64,000 nt of DNA. Origin: Mesorhizobium sp. WSM3860 (lineage in GTDB: Bacteria; Pseudomonadota; Alphaproteobacteria; Rhizobiales; Rhizobiaceae). Position numbers and translations under genes: made by a program. The DNA is taken from positions 62,001 to 126,000 of the forward strand of contig NZ_NSGF01000009.1 of NCBI RefSeq assembly GCF_002294995.1, given 5' to 3'. The notes beneath the pieces were generated by a model. That model searched no databases and was not told the DNA's origin. It saw only the letters and a program-made list of their open reading frames with translations. Below are positions 41,592 through 51,237 of this stretch, piece after piece (positions within the stretch are counted from its first letter, which is position 1; each line of letters opens with the position of its first letter).

Positions 41592-42277
41592 TGGCCGGAG
41601 CGTTCAAGGGTTTTGGCGAGAAGGCCATTCCGTTCCTCAAGGCGCTCGACTTCCACCAGAGCCGCGAATGGTTCCAGGAAAACCGCGGCCTCTACGAGAG
41701 TGAGCTGCACGAGCCGTTCTGCGATCTCGTCGAGTCGCTCAGCGAGCATTTCGCGGCGGCGGGGCTTGGCCTGCGCGGCGACCGCAAGAAGTCGCTGTTC
41801 CGCATCAATCGCGACGTGCGCTTCTCCAAGGACAAGCGCCCCTACAACCGGCATCTGTCGGCAATCCTGTCGCCCGACGGCACCAAGATGGAGCAGGGCG
41901 TATTCTATGTGCATATCGGGCTTGAGCGCTGCTTTGCCGGCGTCGCCTGGTGGCAACCGGGACCGGAACTGCTGCAGGCGATGCGCAAGGCGATCGTGAC
42001 GAAGCCGGCCGCCTTCCGCGCCATGGTTTCAGCGCTGAAACAAACAGGACTGGAGCTGGACAGGGAAGATTGCCTGAAGCGCGCCCCGCGCGGTTTCGAG
42101 GACGTCAGCGAACCCGATCTCGCGCAAGCCGTCCGCAACCGCCATTTCGTGGTGCGGCATCATATTGATCCCGAAACCATCCACGTGGCGGCGCTGGTTG
42201 ACGATCTCGTCGGCTTCAGCTTGCGCGCCAAGCCGCTGCTCGATTGGGGCAGGGCAATCCAAGGCACGGCTGCCTGA
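41591..42277 (+). CDS. DUF2461 family protein (TIGR02453)
   Basis: This 228-residue protein belongs to the DUF2461 family of unknown biochemical role. Hallmarks are ALDFHQSREWFQENRGLYES near the N-terminus, FRINRDVRFSKDKRPYNRH, and GVFYVHIGLERCFAGVAWWQP. No signal peptide or membrane helix is present. It shares its first base with the last base of the ligA stop region, so it is cotranscribed with ligA, though a functional link is not known. Confidence 0.88.
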
Positions 42278-42384
42278 GCCGCTCGAGCGCCCGGCAATCA
42301 GTTCCGCTGATCGTCGGCTCAAGCGAATTGGTGTGACAAGCGGGGCGACGCTCCCTACATCAAGCCGCTCAAGGGAGCAGTTGG

Positions 42385-43113
42385 ATGACGGCGGAAGCAA
42401 TCTCCGAAAGCCGTGCGAGGAGCGATTTCTGGGACGGCGTGCGGCTGTCGATGCCGGTCGTCGTCGCCTCCGCGCCGTTCGCGATCCTGTTCGGCGCGAT
42501 AGCCGTCGACAACGGCTTTTCGGTTCTGGAAGCATTCCTCATGAGCGCGCTGATCTTCGGCGGCGCCAGCCAGATGGTCGGCATCGAATTGTTCGGCCAG
42601 CACGTCGCGCCCTGGCTGGTCGTGCTCTCGATCTTCGCGGTGAATTTCCGTCACGTGCTCTATTCCGCCGGCATCGGCCGGCGCATCGCGCATTGGCCGG
42701 TGCTGCAGCAGGCGCTCGGCTATTTCATCCTGACCGATCCGCAATATGCCGTGGCCGAGGCGCGCGCGGCCTCCGGCCAATCGGTCAGGTTCGTCTGGTA
42801 TCTGGGGCTCGGCCTGCCGGTCTATGTGTTCTGGGTGGCCGAAAGCGCGCTCGGCGCTGTGTTCGGCAAGATGATCCCGAACACCCATGCGCTTGGCATC
42901 GATTTCCTGCTGCCGATCTATTTCCTCGGCCTGGTTCTCGGCTTCCGCAAGCGGCCGCTGTGGCTGCCGGTGGTCGTCGCCAGCGCGTTCGCCTCGATCG
43001 TCGCCTATCAGACCGTCGGCTCGCCCTGGCATGTCTCGATCGGCGCCATTGCCGGCGTGCTTCTGGCGGTCATCCTGCCGCCGCATCACAGCGGCGTGGG
43101 GAAGCGCACATGA
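42385..43113 (+). CDS. azlC: Branched-chain amino acid exporter large subunit AzlC
   Basis: This 242-residue membrane protein is the larger subunit of an AzlCD-type exporter for branched-chain amino acids and analogues. LFGAIAVDNGFSVLEAFLMS and FGGASQMVGIELF are family motifs; VVLSIFAVNFRHVLYSAGI is the NxRHxxYs block. Seven or so hydrophobic helices are apparent. The ATG is preceded by AAGGGAGCAG. It overlaps azlD by four bases. Confidence 0.92.
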   Translation: MTAEAISESRARSDFWDGVRLSMPVVVASAPFAILFGAIAVDNGFSVLEAFLMSALIFGGASQMVGIELFGQHVAPWLVVLSIFAVNFRHVLYSAGIGRRIAHWPVLQQALGYFILTDPQYAVAEARAASGQSVRFVWYLGLGLPVYVFWVAESALGAVFGKMIPNTHALGIDFLLPIYFLGLVLGFRKRPLWLPVVVASAFASIVAYQTVGSPWHVSIGAIAGVLLAVILPPHHSGVGKRT

Positions 43114-43406
43114 GCACGACCTTCTGGATCATCCTCGCCGGCGCCGTCGCCACCTATCTCACCCGCGTCGGCGGCCATCTCGTCATCTCGCGCTTCCAGA
43201 CCGTCCACCCGCGCGTCGAGGCCGGCCTCAACGCCGTGCCGGCCGCTGTGCTGACGACGCTTGTGGCACCTGCCGCGCTCGGCGCCGGACCGGCCGAATG
43301 GGCAGCGCTGATCGTCACCGCGCTGATGTCGCTGCGCGGCGGCCTGATGGCGATGTTTCTGGCCGGTGCCGCGGTGCTGATTCTGGCCAGGCAGTTCGTC
43401 GGGTAG
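43110..43406 (+). CDS. azlD: Branched-chain amino acid exporter small subunit AzlD
   Basis: This 98-residue membrane protein is the AzlD partner of AzlC, with about four helices. TYLTRVGGHLVISRF and LNAVPAAVLTTLVAP match the AzlD pattern (TRxxP and VPAAVLxxL blocks). It starts in the ATGA overlap with azlC and ends three bases before the convergent aminopeptidase gene. Confidence 0.9.
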   Translation: MSTTFWIILAGAVATYLTRVGGHLVISRFQTVHPRVEAGLNAVPAAVLTTLVAPAALGAGPAEWAALIVTALMSLRGGLMAMFLAGAAVLILARQFVG

Positions 43407-43409
43407 AAA

Positions 43410-45254
43410 TCAGATCTTGGCGTCGTGAGGCAGCGGCGCCGTGGCTTTCTCCAGCCAGGCCAGCGTCTCACCGTCCACCATCGGACCGATCTCGGCCAGA
43501 ACGCGCGCGTGATACTGGTCGAGCCAGTGCAGCTCGTCGCGGGTCAGCAGGTCGCTGCGGATCAGGCGCTTGTCGATCGGCGCCAGCGTCAGCGTCTCGA
43601 AGCCGTGCATGGCGATGTCGCCGCCGTCGACCTGTTCGGCAGGCGTGACCAGGATCAGGTTCTCGATGCGGATGCCGTAGGAGCCTTCCTTGTAGTAGCC
43701 TGGCTCGTTGGACAGCATCATGCCGGCAAGCAGTTTTTCGGTGCCGGTGCGGGCGATGCGTTGCGGCCCCTCATGCACGGCGAGGTAAGAGCCGACGCCA
43801 TGGCCGGTGCCGTGGGCGAAGTCGCAGCCATGCTTCCACAGCGCCACGCGGGCGACGGCATCGATTTCCGAACCGCGCGTGCCGGCCGGAAAGCGCAGCG
43901 TCGAGATGCCGATCATGCCCTTCAGCACCAGCGTGAAGCGCTCCCGCATCTCCGCGGTCGGCTGGCCGATCGGCACGGTGCGGGTGATGTCGGTGGTGCC
44001 GTCCTGGTATTGTCCGCCGGAATCGAGCAGGAACAGTTCGCCGCTTTGGAGCTTGCGGCTGGTGGCGCGGGAGACGCGGTAATGCATGATGGCGCCGTTC
44101 GGGCCGGCGCCGGAAATCGTGTCGAAGGCGACGTCGCGCAGCGGCATCTGCGTTTCCTCGCCGGTCTGCCGGCGCACCTCTTCGAGTTTGGTCACGACGT
44201 CGATTTCGTCGAGCGTGTCCGGCTGCTGCCGATCCAGCCAGCAGAGCAGCTTCGCAACCGCGGCGCCGTCGCGGCGGTGCGCGGCGCGGCTGCCGGCGAC
44301 CTCGGCCTGGTTCTTGGTGGCGCGCGGAATGCGGGCGGGATCTGGCGCAGAGACAACGGTGCCGCCATTGCCCTCGACCAGCATCTTGAGCTTTTCCGCC
44401 GCCAGCACAGGATCAAGCGCGATTTTGGCGCCGCCCTTGGCAAGCTCCGCGACGGCCGCCTCGAACGCGCCCGGATCGTGCAGATCGGCAAGCTGCGTCA
44501 GATAGGCCGCGACCTGGCGCGAAAATTTGCGCTCGTCCATGAAGAGCTGGTGATTGCCGTCGGCAGCAAGAATGGCGAAGCCGAGCGCCAGCGGCGTATG
44601 CGCCACGTCGCCGCCACGAATGTTGAAGGCCCAGGCTATTGAAGAGGGGTCGGTGAGCACGGCGTGCGTCGCGCCCTCCTTTTCGATCGCGCCCGCCAGC
44701 CGCGCCAGCTTGTCCTTGGCAAGCTCGCCGGCGAAGGCGATCGGGTGGAGCTCCACTGGTGCCCGCGGCGGCTCGGGCTGATCTTCCCAGATGATATCGA
44801 TCGGGTTCTTGTCGAGCGGCACCAGTGTCGCGCCGGACTGCTCGGCCGACGCTTTCAACGCCTTGATCTCACTGAGCGTGTGCAGCCACGGGTCGAAGCC
44901 GAGGCTGGCTCCCCTGCCGAGATTGTCCTTGATCCATGAGGCTGGCGGATTGTCGATGAGGCTCTCGACGGTGAAGATCGAAAGATCGACCTCGCCCCGC
45001 ACCTGAAGCATGTAGCGGCCGTCAACGAAGATGAAGGCACGGTCGCGCAGGATGATGGCGATGCCGGCTGAGCCGGAAAAGCCGGTCAGCCATTTCAGCC
45101 GGGCCGAGCGGTCGGCGACATATTCGCCCTGGTGCTCGTCGGCGCGCGGCACCATGAAGCCGTCCAGCCCGTTCTCGGCCAGCCATTGGCGCAGCATCGC
45201 CACGCGCGGCTTGCCGACAGCCGGATCGCCGGCGGAATCAAAGGTCTGGAACAT
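43410..45254 (-). CDS. Xaa-Pro aminopeptidase (AMPP/M24B family)
   Basis: This 614-residue metallopeptidase removes N-terminal residues before proline. Two creatinase-like N-terminal domains precede the pita-bread catalytic domain at about residue 320 onward. Metal ligands are visible in LLDSGGQYQDGTTDITRT (two Asp), GHGVGSYLAVHEGP (His region), NEPGYYKEGSYGIRIEN (two Glu). The three-domain 600-residue form matches eukaryote-like XPNPEP1 relatives found in alphaproteobacteria. The ATG at 45254 starts MFQTFDSAGDP. It is convergent with azlD. Confidence 0.93.
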   Translation of the reverse strand: MFQTFDSAGDPAVGKPRVAMLRQWLAENGLDGFMVPRADEHQGEYVADRSARLKWLTGFSGSAGIAIILRDRAFIFVDGRYMLQVRGEVDLSIFTVESLIDNPPASWIKDNLGRGASLGFDPWLHTLSEIKALKASAEQSGATLVPLDKNPIDIIWEDQPEPPRAPVELHPIAFAGELAKDKLARLAGAIEKEGATHAVLTDPSSIAWAFNIRGGDVAHTPLALGFAILAADGNHQLFMDERKFSRQVAAYLTQLADLHDPGAFEAAVAELAKGGAKIALDPVLAAEKLKMLVEGNGGTVVSAPDPARIPRATKNQAEVAGSRAAHRRDGAAVAKLLCWLDRQQPDTLDEIDVVTKLEEVRRQTGEETQMPLRDVAFDTISGAGPNGAIMHYRVSRATSRKLQSGELFLLDSGGQYQDGTTDITRTVPIGQPTAEMRERFTLVLKGMIGISTLRFPAGTRGSEIDAVARVALWKHGCDFAHGTGHGVGSYLAVHEGPQRIARTGTEKLLAGMMLSNEPGYYKEGSYGIRIENLILVTPAEQVDGGDIAMHGFETLTLAPIDKRLIRSDLLTRDELHWLDQYHARVLAEIGPMVDGETLAWLEKATAPLPHDAKI

Positions 45255-45280
45255 TGTGCCGCATCTCCTCGAATGGCGGC

Positions 45281-45383
45281 GCATGACCCCGAAAATCGGA
45301 ATCGATTTTCGGAAAGGATCATGCGCGAAATCAAAGTGCTACAGCGTCCTTTGCGCATCCCAAGGGGACGCGCGGCGCTGTAG
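45281..45383. repeat. Composite rhizobial intergenic repeat
   Basis: 45281-45324 is an inverted repeat, GCATGACCCCGAAAATCG / CGATTTTCGG..GATCATGC. It is followed by a second hairpin, CTACAGCG (45339-45346) with CGCTGTAG (45376-45383) at its base. These two blocks are commonly found joined in rhizobial intergenic repeats. A partial echo (GAAACCGGAATCGATTTC) lies near 45408-45425. No coding role is apparent. Confidence 0.75.
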
Positions 45384-45454
45384 TGGCGACCGTAGCGCAA
45401 GGTCTTCGAAACCGGAATCGATTTCGACAGGGCCAGTTTTGAGCGGTCCGATTT

Positions 45455-46327
45455 TCAGCGCTTGAGGTGGATAGTCACCCAGCCCTCGCGGTGCAAGGTG
45501 CGGACGTGGCGGAAGCTCTGGCCGACATAGGCCGAGATCACCGCATCGCGCTGCCGGTCGAGGATGCCGGAGAGCACCAGCGAGCCGCCGAGCCTGATGT
45601 GCCTGGCCATCTCGGGCGCCAACCGCATCAGCGGCCGAGCCAGTATATTGGCGACGATCAGGTCGAAGGGCGCGCGCCTGGCGAAGATCGGATGGTGGAA
45701 GCCGGGCGCCGTCACCGTCTCGACAAGTGCCTTCACGTGGTTCAGTCGCGCATTGGCCGCGGCAACCCTGACCGCCACCGGATCGATGTCGGTTGCCAGC
45801 ACCGGGATGTGCGCGAGCTTGGCCAGCGCTATCGCCAGCACGGCACTGCCGGTGCCGAGGTCGAGCGCGTTGCCGGGGCGTTCGCGCAGCACCACCTGTT
45901 CCAGTATTTCGAGGCAGCCGGCCGTGGTGCCGTGATGGCCAGTGCCGAAGGCAAGACCCGCCTCGATCTCAATGGCGAGGTCACCGCTGCGGCGCTTGTC
46001 GCGATCATGCGCGCCGTGGACAAAGAAACGCCCGGCGCGGACCGGCTTCAATCCTTCGAGCGAGCGCGCAACCCAGTCGATGTCGGGGAGCGCCTCGCGC
46101 TCGACCTGCTTCGGCAGGGCGAGGTCCGCGAGTATGCCGTTGATCCGGGCTTCGACGGCATCGACATCGCCATCGGCATAGAGCGACAATTCGTGGATAT
46201 CATTGGCCTCGTCGACCTCCAGCACGGCAAGCGGCAGGCCTTCGTCCTCGAAGGCGGCATCAAGAGCCGCGAAGATGCGGTCGGCGTCGGCCTTGCCCGC
46301 GGTGAAATGGAACCTGGTCTGCCCCAT
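45455..46327 (-). CDS. prmA: Ribosomal protein L11 methyltransferase PrmA
   Basis: This 290-residue SAM enzyme trimethylates ribosomal protein L11. The N-terminal substrate domain contains [20 protein letters not shown]. The methyltransferase domain has [37 protein letters not shown] (motif I), [19 protein letters not shown] and [17 protein letters not shown] (motif IV). Length and order match PrmA. Repeat sequence lies on both sides of the gene. Confidence 0.95.
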   Translation of the reverse strand: MGQTRFHFTAGKADADRIFAALDAAFEDEGLPLAVLEVDEANDIHELSLYADGDVDAVEARINGILADLALPKQVEREALPDIDWVARSLEGLKPVRAGRFFVHGAHDRDKRRSGDLAIEIEAGLAFGTGHHGTTAGCLEILEQVVLRERPGNALDLGTGSAVLAIALAKLAHIPVLATDIDPVAVRVAAANARLNHVKALVETVTAPGFHHPIFARRAPFDLIVANILARPLMRLAPEMARHIRLGGSLVLSGILDRQRDAVISAYVGQSFRHVRTLHREGWVTIHLKR

Positions 46328-46346
46328 CAGGGCGACTCATGTTTGA

Positions 46347-46411
46347 GCGTGATCATTTCCGAGAAACCGGTTCCACTTCTTGCTACGCAAACCTTCGGTT
46401 CGTGATCACGC
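46347..46411. repeat. Inverted repeat between prmA and the SCO gene
   Basis: GCGTGATCA (46347-46355) and TGATCACGC (46403-46411) are 9-base inverted arms. The inside (GAGAAACCGGTTCCACTTCTTGC) resembles the first half of the composite repeat found upstream. The right arm overlaps the end of the SCO gene. Confidence 0.6.
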
Positions 46412-46990
46412 CTGGCCGCCTGCTGCGAGCCGCTTCAGCTTCGCAACAGCCGTGTCGGCGCTTTCGCCATAGGCGATGGTGCCGGCGAACTCGCCCTTGG
46501 CGTTGAGGAGCAGCACGGAGGCCGTGTGGTCCATCGTGTAATCGCCGTCGCCGGTGTCGACCTTCTTCCAATAGATGCCGAAGGCCTTGGCCATGGCATG
46601 CACCTTGTCCGGATCGCCGGTGATGCCGGTGATGCGGTCGGAAAAGTTGCCGACGTAGGAATTGATGATCTGCGGCGTGTCCCGCTCCGGGTCGACCGTG
46701 ACGAAGTAGGCGTTGAGGTTCTTGCCGCTGTCGCCCATCGTCTTCAGCCAGCCGGCCATTTCGAACAGCGTTGTCGGGCAGACTTCCGGACAATGGGTGA
46801 AGCCGAAGAAGACGACGCTTGGGTGACCCCGGAACGCGGCCTCGGTGATCGGCGCGTTCTTCTGGTCGATCAGTGTGAACGGGGCGCCGTAGGGCTGGCC
46901 GCCATAATGGCCGCGATACCAGTCGAAAGTGAGCCAGCCGATGCCCGCCGCCATCAGGACGAGAATGCCGACCAGAATTGAGCGCATCAT
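46406..46990 (-). CDS. SCO1/SenC copper-delivery protein
   Basis: This 194-residue thioredoxin-fold protein delivers copper to the CuA site of cytochrome c oxidase or protects the periplasm from oxidation. The N-terminal helix (SILVGILVLMAAGIGWL) anchors it. FFGFTHCPEVCPTTLFEM gives the copper-binding CxxxC and DYTMDHTASV the third ligand histidine. The ATG at 46990 (MMRSILV) is preferred to a TTG at 46999. No oxidase genes are in this window. Confidence 0.92.
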   Translation of the reverse strand: MMRSILVGILVLMAAGIGWLTFDWYRGHYGGQPYGAPFTLIDQKNAPITEAAFRGHPSVVFFGFTHCPEVCPTTLFEMAGWLKTMGDSGKNLNAYFVTVDPERDTPQIINSYVGNFSDRITGITGDPDKVHAMAKAFGIYWKKVDTGDGDYTMDHTASVLLLNAKGEFAGTIAYGESADTAVAKLKRLAAGGQA

Positions 46991-47229
46991 CAGAAACAAT
47001 CCGTCGTGATCGTCGCGGCCCGGCGGATCCCGCGCGAGCCTGTTTCGGCGACAGTCTTAACGGTTTGGCGGCGCGCGCGCAAAGAGGTCGCGTTGCCGCA
47101 ACCATGAGACCTGCCGCCTCTCTGCGACCTGCACCAGGCCTGGCGCCGCTAGCAACACCGAACGGCTTGCAAATGCCATGGTCGTATCCCACCTGACATC
47201 GGCTAAAAGCAAACCCCGAGGAGGCTCCC

Positions 47230-47715
47230 TTGCGAAAACTGATCGGCTTGATTGCCGCGTGCCTGGCCCTCAGCGCCGGCAACGCGGTGGCGGACGAGGT
47301 CGGCAAGGTCGGCGTCGACTGGGTCGGCAACGACATCATGATCGACGCGATCAAGGATCCGAAGGTCGACGGCGTCACCTGCCACGTCGCCTATTTCGAT
47401 CGCAGCGTCATCGACCGCCTGCACAAGGGCAACTGGTTCGAGGACCCGTCGGACTCGTCGATCTCATGCCGCCAGACCGGGCCGATCAGCATCGGCGACA
47501 TCGACATGAGCGAGGGCGGCGAAGAGGTGTTCAAGCAGGGCCTCAGCCTGATCTGGAAGAAACAGGTGGTGAACCGCATCTACGACAAGAAGAACGAGAC
47601 GCTGATCTATCTCTCGCATTCGCGCCAGGTGCAGAACGGCTCGGCGAAGATGTCGGTGACGACCGTGCCGCTCTATGGCCAGAACGTCGTGTGGACCAAG
47701 GGCAAGCCGCAATAG
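47230..47715 (+). CDS. creA: CreA family periplasmic protein
   Basis: This 161-residue secreted protein belongs to the CreA family, of unknown function. A signal peptide ends near AVADE. KVGVDWVGNDIMIDAIKDP and VTCHVAYFDR near the N-terminus, and SISCRQTGPI, are family blocks. The start is TTG at 47230, with GGAGG eight bases upstream. In E. coli creA precedes the creBCD genes, but no such genes are nearby here. Confidence 0.9.
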   Translation: MRKLIGLIAACLALSAGNAVADEVGKVGVDWVGNDIMIDAIKDPKVDGVTCHVAYFDRSVIDRLHKGNWFEDPSDSSISCRQTGPISIGDIDMSEGGEEVFKQGLSLIWKKQVVNRIYDKKNETLIYLSHSRQVQNGSAKMSVTTVPLYGQNVVWTKGKPQ

Positions 47716-47783
47716 GCTCCGATCGGCCAAGCGGACGATTGGTCCCGCTTGCGGGGCTAATCGCTCGGGCGTAAAGCCGCGCT

Positions 47784-48425
47784 ATGGACCGTCCTGAACA
47801 TCTCGTCGCGAAGGATTCCGAGCCGCGCATTCATCCGACCGCGGAGCTGAAGGGGTGCAAGCTTGGCCGCTATGCATCGATCGGCGAGCGGGTGATCCTC
47901 CGCGACGTGACGGTCGGCGATTTTTCCTATTTCGAGCGTCATTCGGAAGCGATCTACACGACGATCGGCAAGTTCTGCTCCATCGCCGCCAACAGCCGCA
48001 TCAACGCGCTCGAGCATCCGATCGAGCGGTTGACGCAGCACAAGGTGAGCTACCGGCCAAACGAATATTTCCGCTGGCTTGGCGTCGACGCGGCATTTCG
48101 AGAGCGGCGGCAGGCAGAGCCGGTCAGCATCGGGCACGATGTCTGGATCGGCCATGGCGCCGTCATCATGCCAGGCATCACGATCGGCAATGGTGCCGTC
48201 ATCGGTGCCAACGCGGTGGTGACGCGCGACGTGCCGCCTTACACTATCGTCGCCGGCGTTCCGGCCAAACCCTTGCGTCAGCGCTTTGCCGCCGACGTCG
48301 CGGCGCGCATTGAAGACCTCGCCTGGTGGGACTGGACGCCGGAAAAGCTCGCCAAGGCGATCCCGGACATGCAGTCGTTGCCCATCGAGGTCTTCCTCGA
48401 TCGTTGGGAAAACGCCGCGACCTGA
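47784..48425 (+). CDS. Hexapeptide-repeat acyltransferase (phn-associated type)
   Basis: This 213-residue left-handed beta-helix protein has successive hexapeptide repeats (IGERVILRDVTVGDFSYF; IGHDVWIGHGAVIMPGITIG; NGAVIGANAVVTRDVPPYTI) ending in AGVPAKPLR, the usual xenobiotic acyltransferase/CatB-like layout. It most resembles the transferase family found in phosphonate (phn) operons (TIGR03308-like), from N-terminal LGRYASIGERV and the C-terminal WWDWTPEKLAKAIPDM. No phn genes are in view, so it may be an orphan. The acyl acceptor is unknown. Confidence 0.8.
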   Translation: MDRPEHLVAKDSEPRIHPTAELKGCKLGRYASIGERVILRDVTVGDFSYFERHSEAIYTTIGKFCSIAANSRINALEHPIERLTQHKVSYRPNEYFRWLGVDAAFRERRQAEPVSIGHDVWIGHGAVIMPGITIGNGAVIGANAVVTRDVPPYTIVAGVPAKPLRQRFAADVAARIEDLAWWDWTPEKLAKAIPDMQSLPIEVFLDRWENAAT

Positions 48426-48691
48426 GCGCCCGTGAAGTGGCGCCCTTCCGCGATGCGGGGGTGGCGCAGCGGAAGGGGCCGGAGGTAAACCGCCGTGAGG
48501 CGGGACGAGCAGGCTTTCGACCTGCACCGCACTATAGAAAACAACACATAGTATGGTTTTCCGTCGTCATGCGCCTTTCGCGTGTATGCGATTGCAGACG
48601 CGTGCAAGCGGAAAATTGGACCGGCGGGAACCGGAGAGCCGGCGCCTTGTTTCTCTCGAAATGCCGCGCTCTTGCGCTTTGTGAGGATTGG

Positions 48692-49207
48692 ATGATCGAA
48701 AAGCTTTTCACCAAGGTTGCCAATTGGGTGGCTCACCTGGCCGGTATGCCGTTGACTTTTGCCATCTGCGTTCTGATCGTAGTGGTCTGGGCGGCGACCG
48801 GGCCGTTTTTCGGCTTCTCGGATACCTGGCAACTGGTGATCAACACGGGGACCACCATCATCACCTTCCTGATGGTGTTCCTGATCCAGAACACGCAGAA
48901 CCGCGATGGCGCCGCAATCCAGACCAAGCTCGACGAGTTGATTCGCGTCAGCGAGGCCCACAACCACTTCATCGGCATCGAGCATCTGACGGAATCGGAG
49001 GTCGAGGAGATCCGCGCCAAATGCGAAGCGGCGGCAAAACGGCACGACCGCAAGATCGCCGAAACAGCGGTCAAAAAGGCTGTGACGATGAAAAACGGTT
49101 CCGGGCGCCACCGCAAGATCGCTGAGGCGGCCGCAAAGAAAACCGTGCCAGGGAAGGCAGGTACCAAGAAGAAGGCGCCGCCTGAACGGCCTGTCAGCGG
49201 TTCATAA
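48692..49207 (+). CDS. Low-affinity iron permease family protein
   Basis: This 171-residue membrane protein matches the Fet4-like low-affinity iron permease family. About two to three helices lie between residues 8 and 65 (LTFAICVLIVVVWAATGPFFG; TIITFLMVFLIQNTQNRD). The FLIQNTQNRD and KLDELIRVSEAHNHFIGIEHL segments are the family marks. The C-terminus is a lysine-rich tail with no domain. The start ATG at 48692 follows GAGG. Transport of iron is inferred from the family name only. Confidence 0.8.
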   Translation: MIEKLFTKVANWVAHLAGMPLTFAICVLIVVVWAATGPFFGFSDTWQLVINTGTTIITFLMVFLIQNTQNRDGAAIQTKLDELIRVSEAHNHFIGIEHLTESEVEEIRAKCEAAAKRHDRKIAETAVKKAVTMKNGSGRHRKIAEAAAKKTVPGKAGTKKKAPPERPVSGS

Positions 49208-50060
49208 AGGCGGCGAAAGCGTCCTTGTGATCCGGATGCCAGCGCGACAAAGCGGGGCGGTTTTCGATGATGTCGCCGATCGCCCAAGCCATGCGCTTTT
49301 CATCCATGGGACGAGCGACCTCGTTGTCCGGGCAAAGGATGTAGAAGTCGTCCTGCTTGAGCGATGCCAGCATGAAGTCGATCACCTGCTCGCCCGTCCA
49401 GGCGCCGGCCGGCTTTTCCGTCGCGCCCTCGGTCAGGCCGGTATAGGTGAAGCCGGGGATCAGCAAATGCGCGGAAACCTTTGCTCCAGGCTCGTTGCGC
49501 AGCGTATGCGCCAGGCCCTCGGTGAAGGTCTTCACGCCCGCCTTGGAGACGTTGTAGGCGAGATTGCCGGGCGGCGTGGTGATGCCTTGCTTGGATCCGG
49601 TGTTGATGATCAGGCCGGGCTTGTCCGCTGCCAGCATGCGCGGCGCGAAGGCCTCGACGCCATGCACGACGCCCCAGAAGTTGATGTCCAGAAGCCGCTT
49701 CCAGGCATCACGGTTTTCCCACGGCTTGCCGGGATTGTTGCCGACGCCGGCATTGTTCATCAGCACCGAAACCGCACCGAATGCACCGTCGGTGAGTTCC
49801 GCGAGCCGGTCGACTTCCTCGGCTTTGGAGACATCAGTGGTGATAGGGAGAACGGCATCATCCCCGGCAATGGCGGCAACCGCCTGCCGGGCCTGGTCGA
49901 GGCGCACGCCGCCTATGTCTGCAAGCACGGTCTTCATGCCCATGGCCGCGAAGCGCTTCGCCGCGGCAAGGCCTATGCCGCTGGCGGCGCCGGTGATGAC
50001 GGCGACATTGCCGGAGGTGAAAGCGGGCAGGGCGGTCTGAATTTCGGCGTCGCTGGTCAT
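49194..50060 (-). CDS. Short-chain dehydrogenase/reductase
   Basis: This 288-residue oxidoreductase uses NAD(P)(H). VITGAASGIGLAAAKRF is the cofactor loop, NNAGVG the structural motif, and the catalytic Ser, Tyr and Lys lie in NTGSKQGI and YNVSKAG. It has a longer C-terminal part than minimal SDRs, and DDFYILCPDNEVARPMDEKRM is typical of rhizobial members. Its last codons overlap the convergent iron permease gene by 14 bases. The substrate is unknown. Confidence 0.88.
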   Translation of the reverse strand: MTSDAEIQTALPAFTSGNVAVITGAASGIGLAAAKRFAAMGMKTVLADIGGVRLDQARQAVAAIAGDDAVLPITTDVSKAEEVDRLAELTDGAFGAVSVLMNNAGVGNNPGKPWENRDAWKRLLDINFWGVVHGVEAFAPRMLAADKPGLIINTGSKQGITTPPGNLAYNVSKAGVKTFTEGLAHTLRNEPGAKVSAHLLIPGFTYTGLTEGATEKPAGAWTGEQVIDFMLASLKQDDFYILCPDNEVARPMDEKRMAWAIGDIIENRPALSRWHPDHKDAFAAFMNR

Positions 50061-50129
50061 GGTTGATGTCCTTGTTCCGGGTCGAGCCGAACTTAACGCC
50101 GGTCAGGGCCGAGACAAGCCTTGATCGCC

Positions 50130-50195
50130 GCAATGATTGACCGCGATAGCGGCAATGGATTGACCGCGATAGCGGCAATGGGTTGACCGCAGCAG
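50130..50195. repeat. Three imperfect 22-23-bp tandem repeats
   Basis: Units read CAATGATTGACCGCGATAGC, CAATGGATTGACCGCGATAGC and CAATGGGTTGACCGCAGCAGC, each followed by GG or similar. They lie between the SDR start and the small gene beginning at 50234. TTGACC in each resembles a -35 element, but a regulatory role is not shown. Confidence 0.75.
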
Positions 50196-50233
50196 CTTGC
50201 CCCGCGCATGCTGCCAAAAAAAGGAGTTCGGCA

Positions 50234-50515
50234 TTGACCGACTGGATCGGAATCCTGAAGGAGCAGACCGCCACCGGCGAGCAGATGGGCCGGGATGTGC
50301 CGAAGATGCTCGCCAACCCCGATATCAGCGAGACGCAGGTCAAGACACTGTTCTCGGCACTGGAGCAACAGGCGGATTTCGCAGAGAAGCTGCGCCTGGC
50401 GCTGGAGAAGTTCGGCCATGACTTTCCCGTCATCAAGGCCGCGGAGCGGCTGGAAGAGCGCTATGCCGACCTTGCCGCCTCGGCGGCCGAAAAACTGAAG
50501 GCGATGCGGCAGTAA
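50234..50515 (+). CDS. Small conserved-looking helical protein, function unknown
   Basis: This 93-residue protein is predicted all-helical and charged, with no signal peptide. It begins LTDWIGILKEQTATGEQMG, and continues with a coiled-coil-like part (LFSALEQQADFAEKLRLALEKFG). The start is TTG at 50234, set by a very strong site, AAAAAAAGGAG, seven bases before. An in-frame TTG at 50183 would fall inside the tandem repeats. I recognise no family. Confidence 0.7.
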   Translation: MTDWIGILKEQTATGEQMGRDVPKMLANPDISETQVKTLFSALEQQADFAEKLRLALEKFGHDFPVIKAAERLEERYADLAASAAEKLKAMRQ

Positions 50516-50522
50516 AAACCCG

Positions 50523-51098
<576 letters not shown>

Positions 51099-51237
51099 GG
51101 TTCTTCCCTCGTCGTTTGACGAACGTTACGGGAGGATTTCGCGCGAGGCCATACTGCCATAATTGTCAGGAGAGCGTTCGGCATTCGGAACAGCCGCAAT
51201 TACGTGGACGTTGGGCTTGCAACCAGCGGAGGTCGCG

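Noticed and set aside
48426..48691. Possible tRNA or small RNA before the iron permease gene
   Set aside because: The GC-rich stretch does not fold into a cloverleaf by eye and has no T-loop GTTCRA motif.
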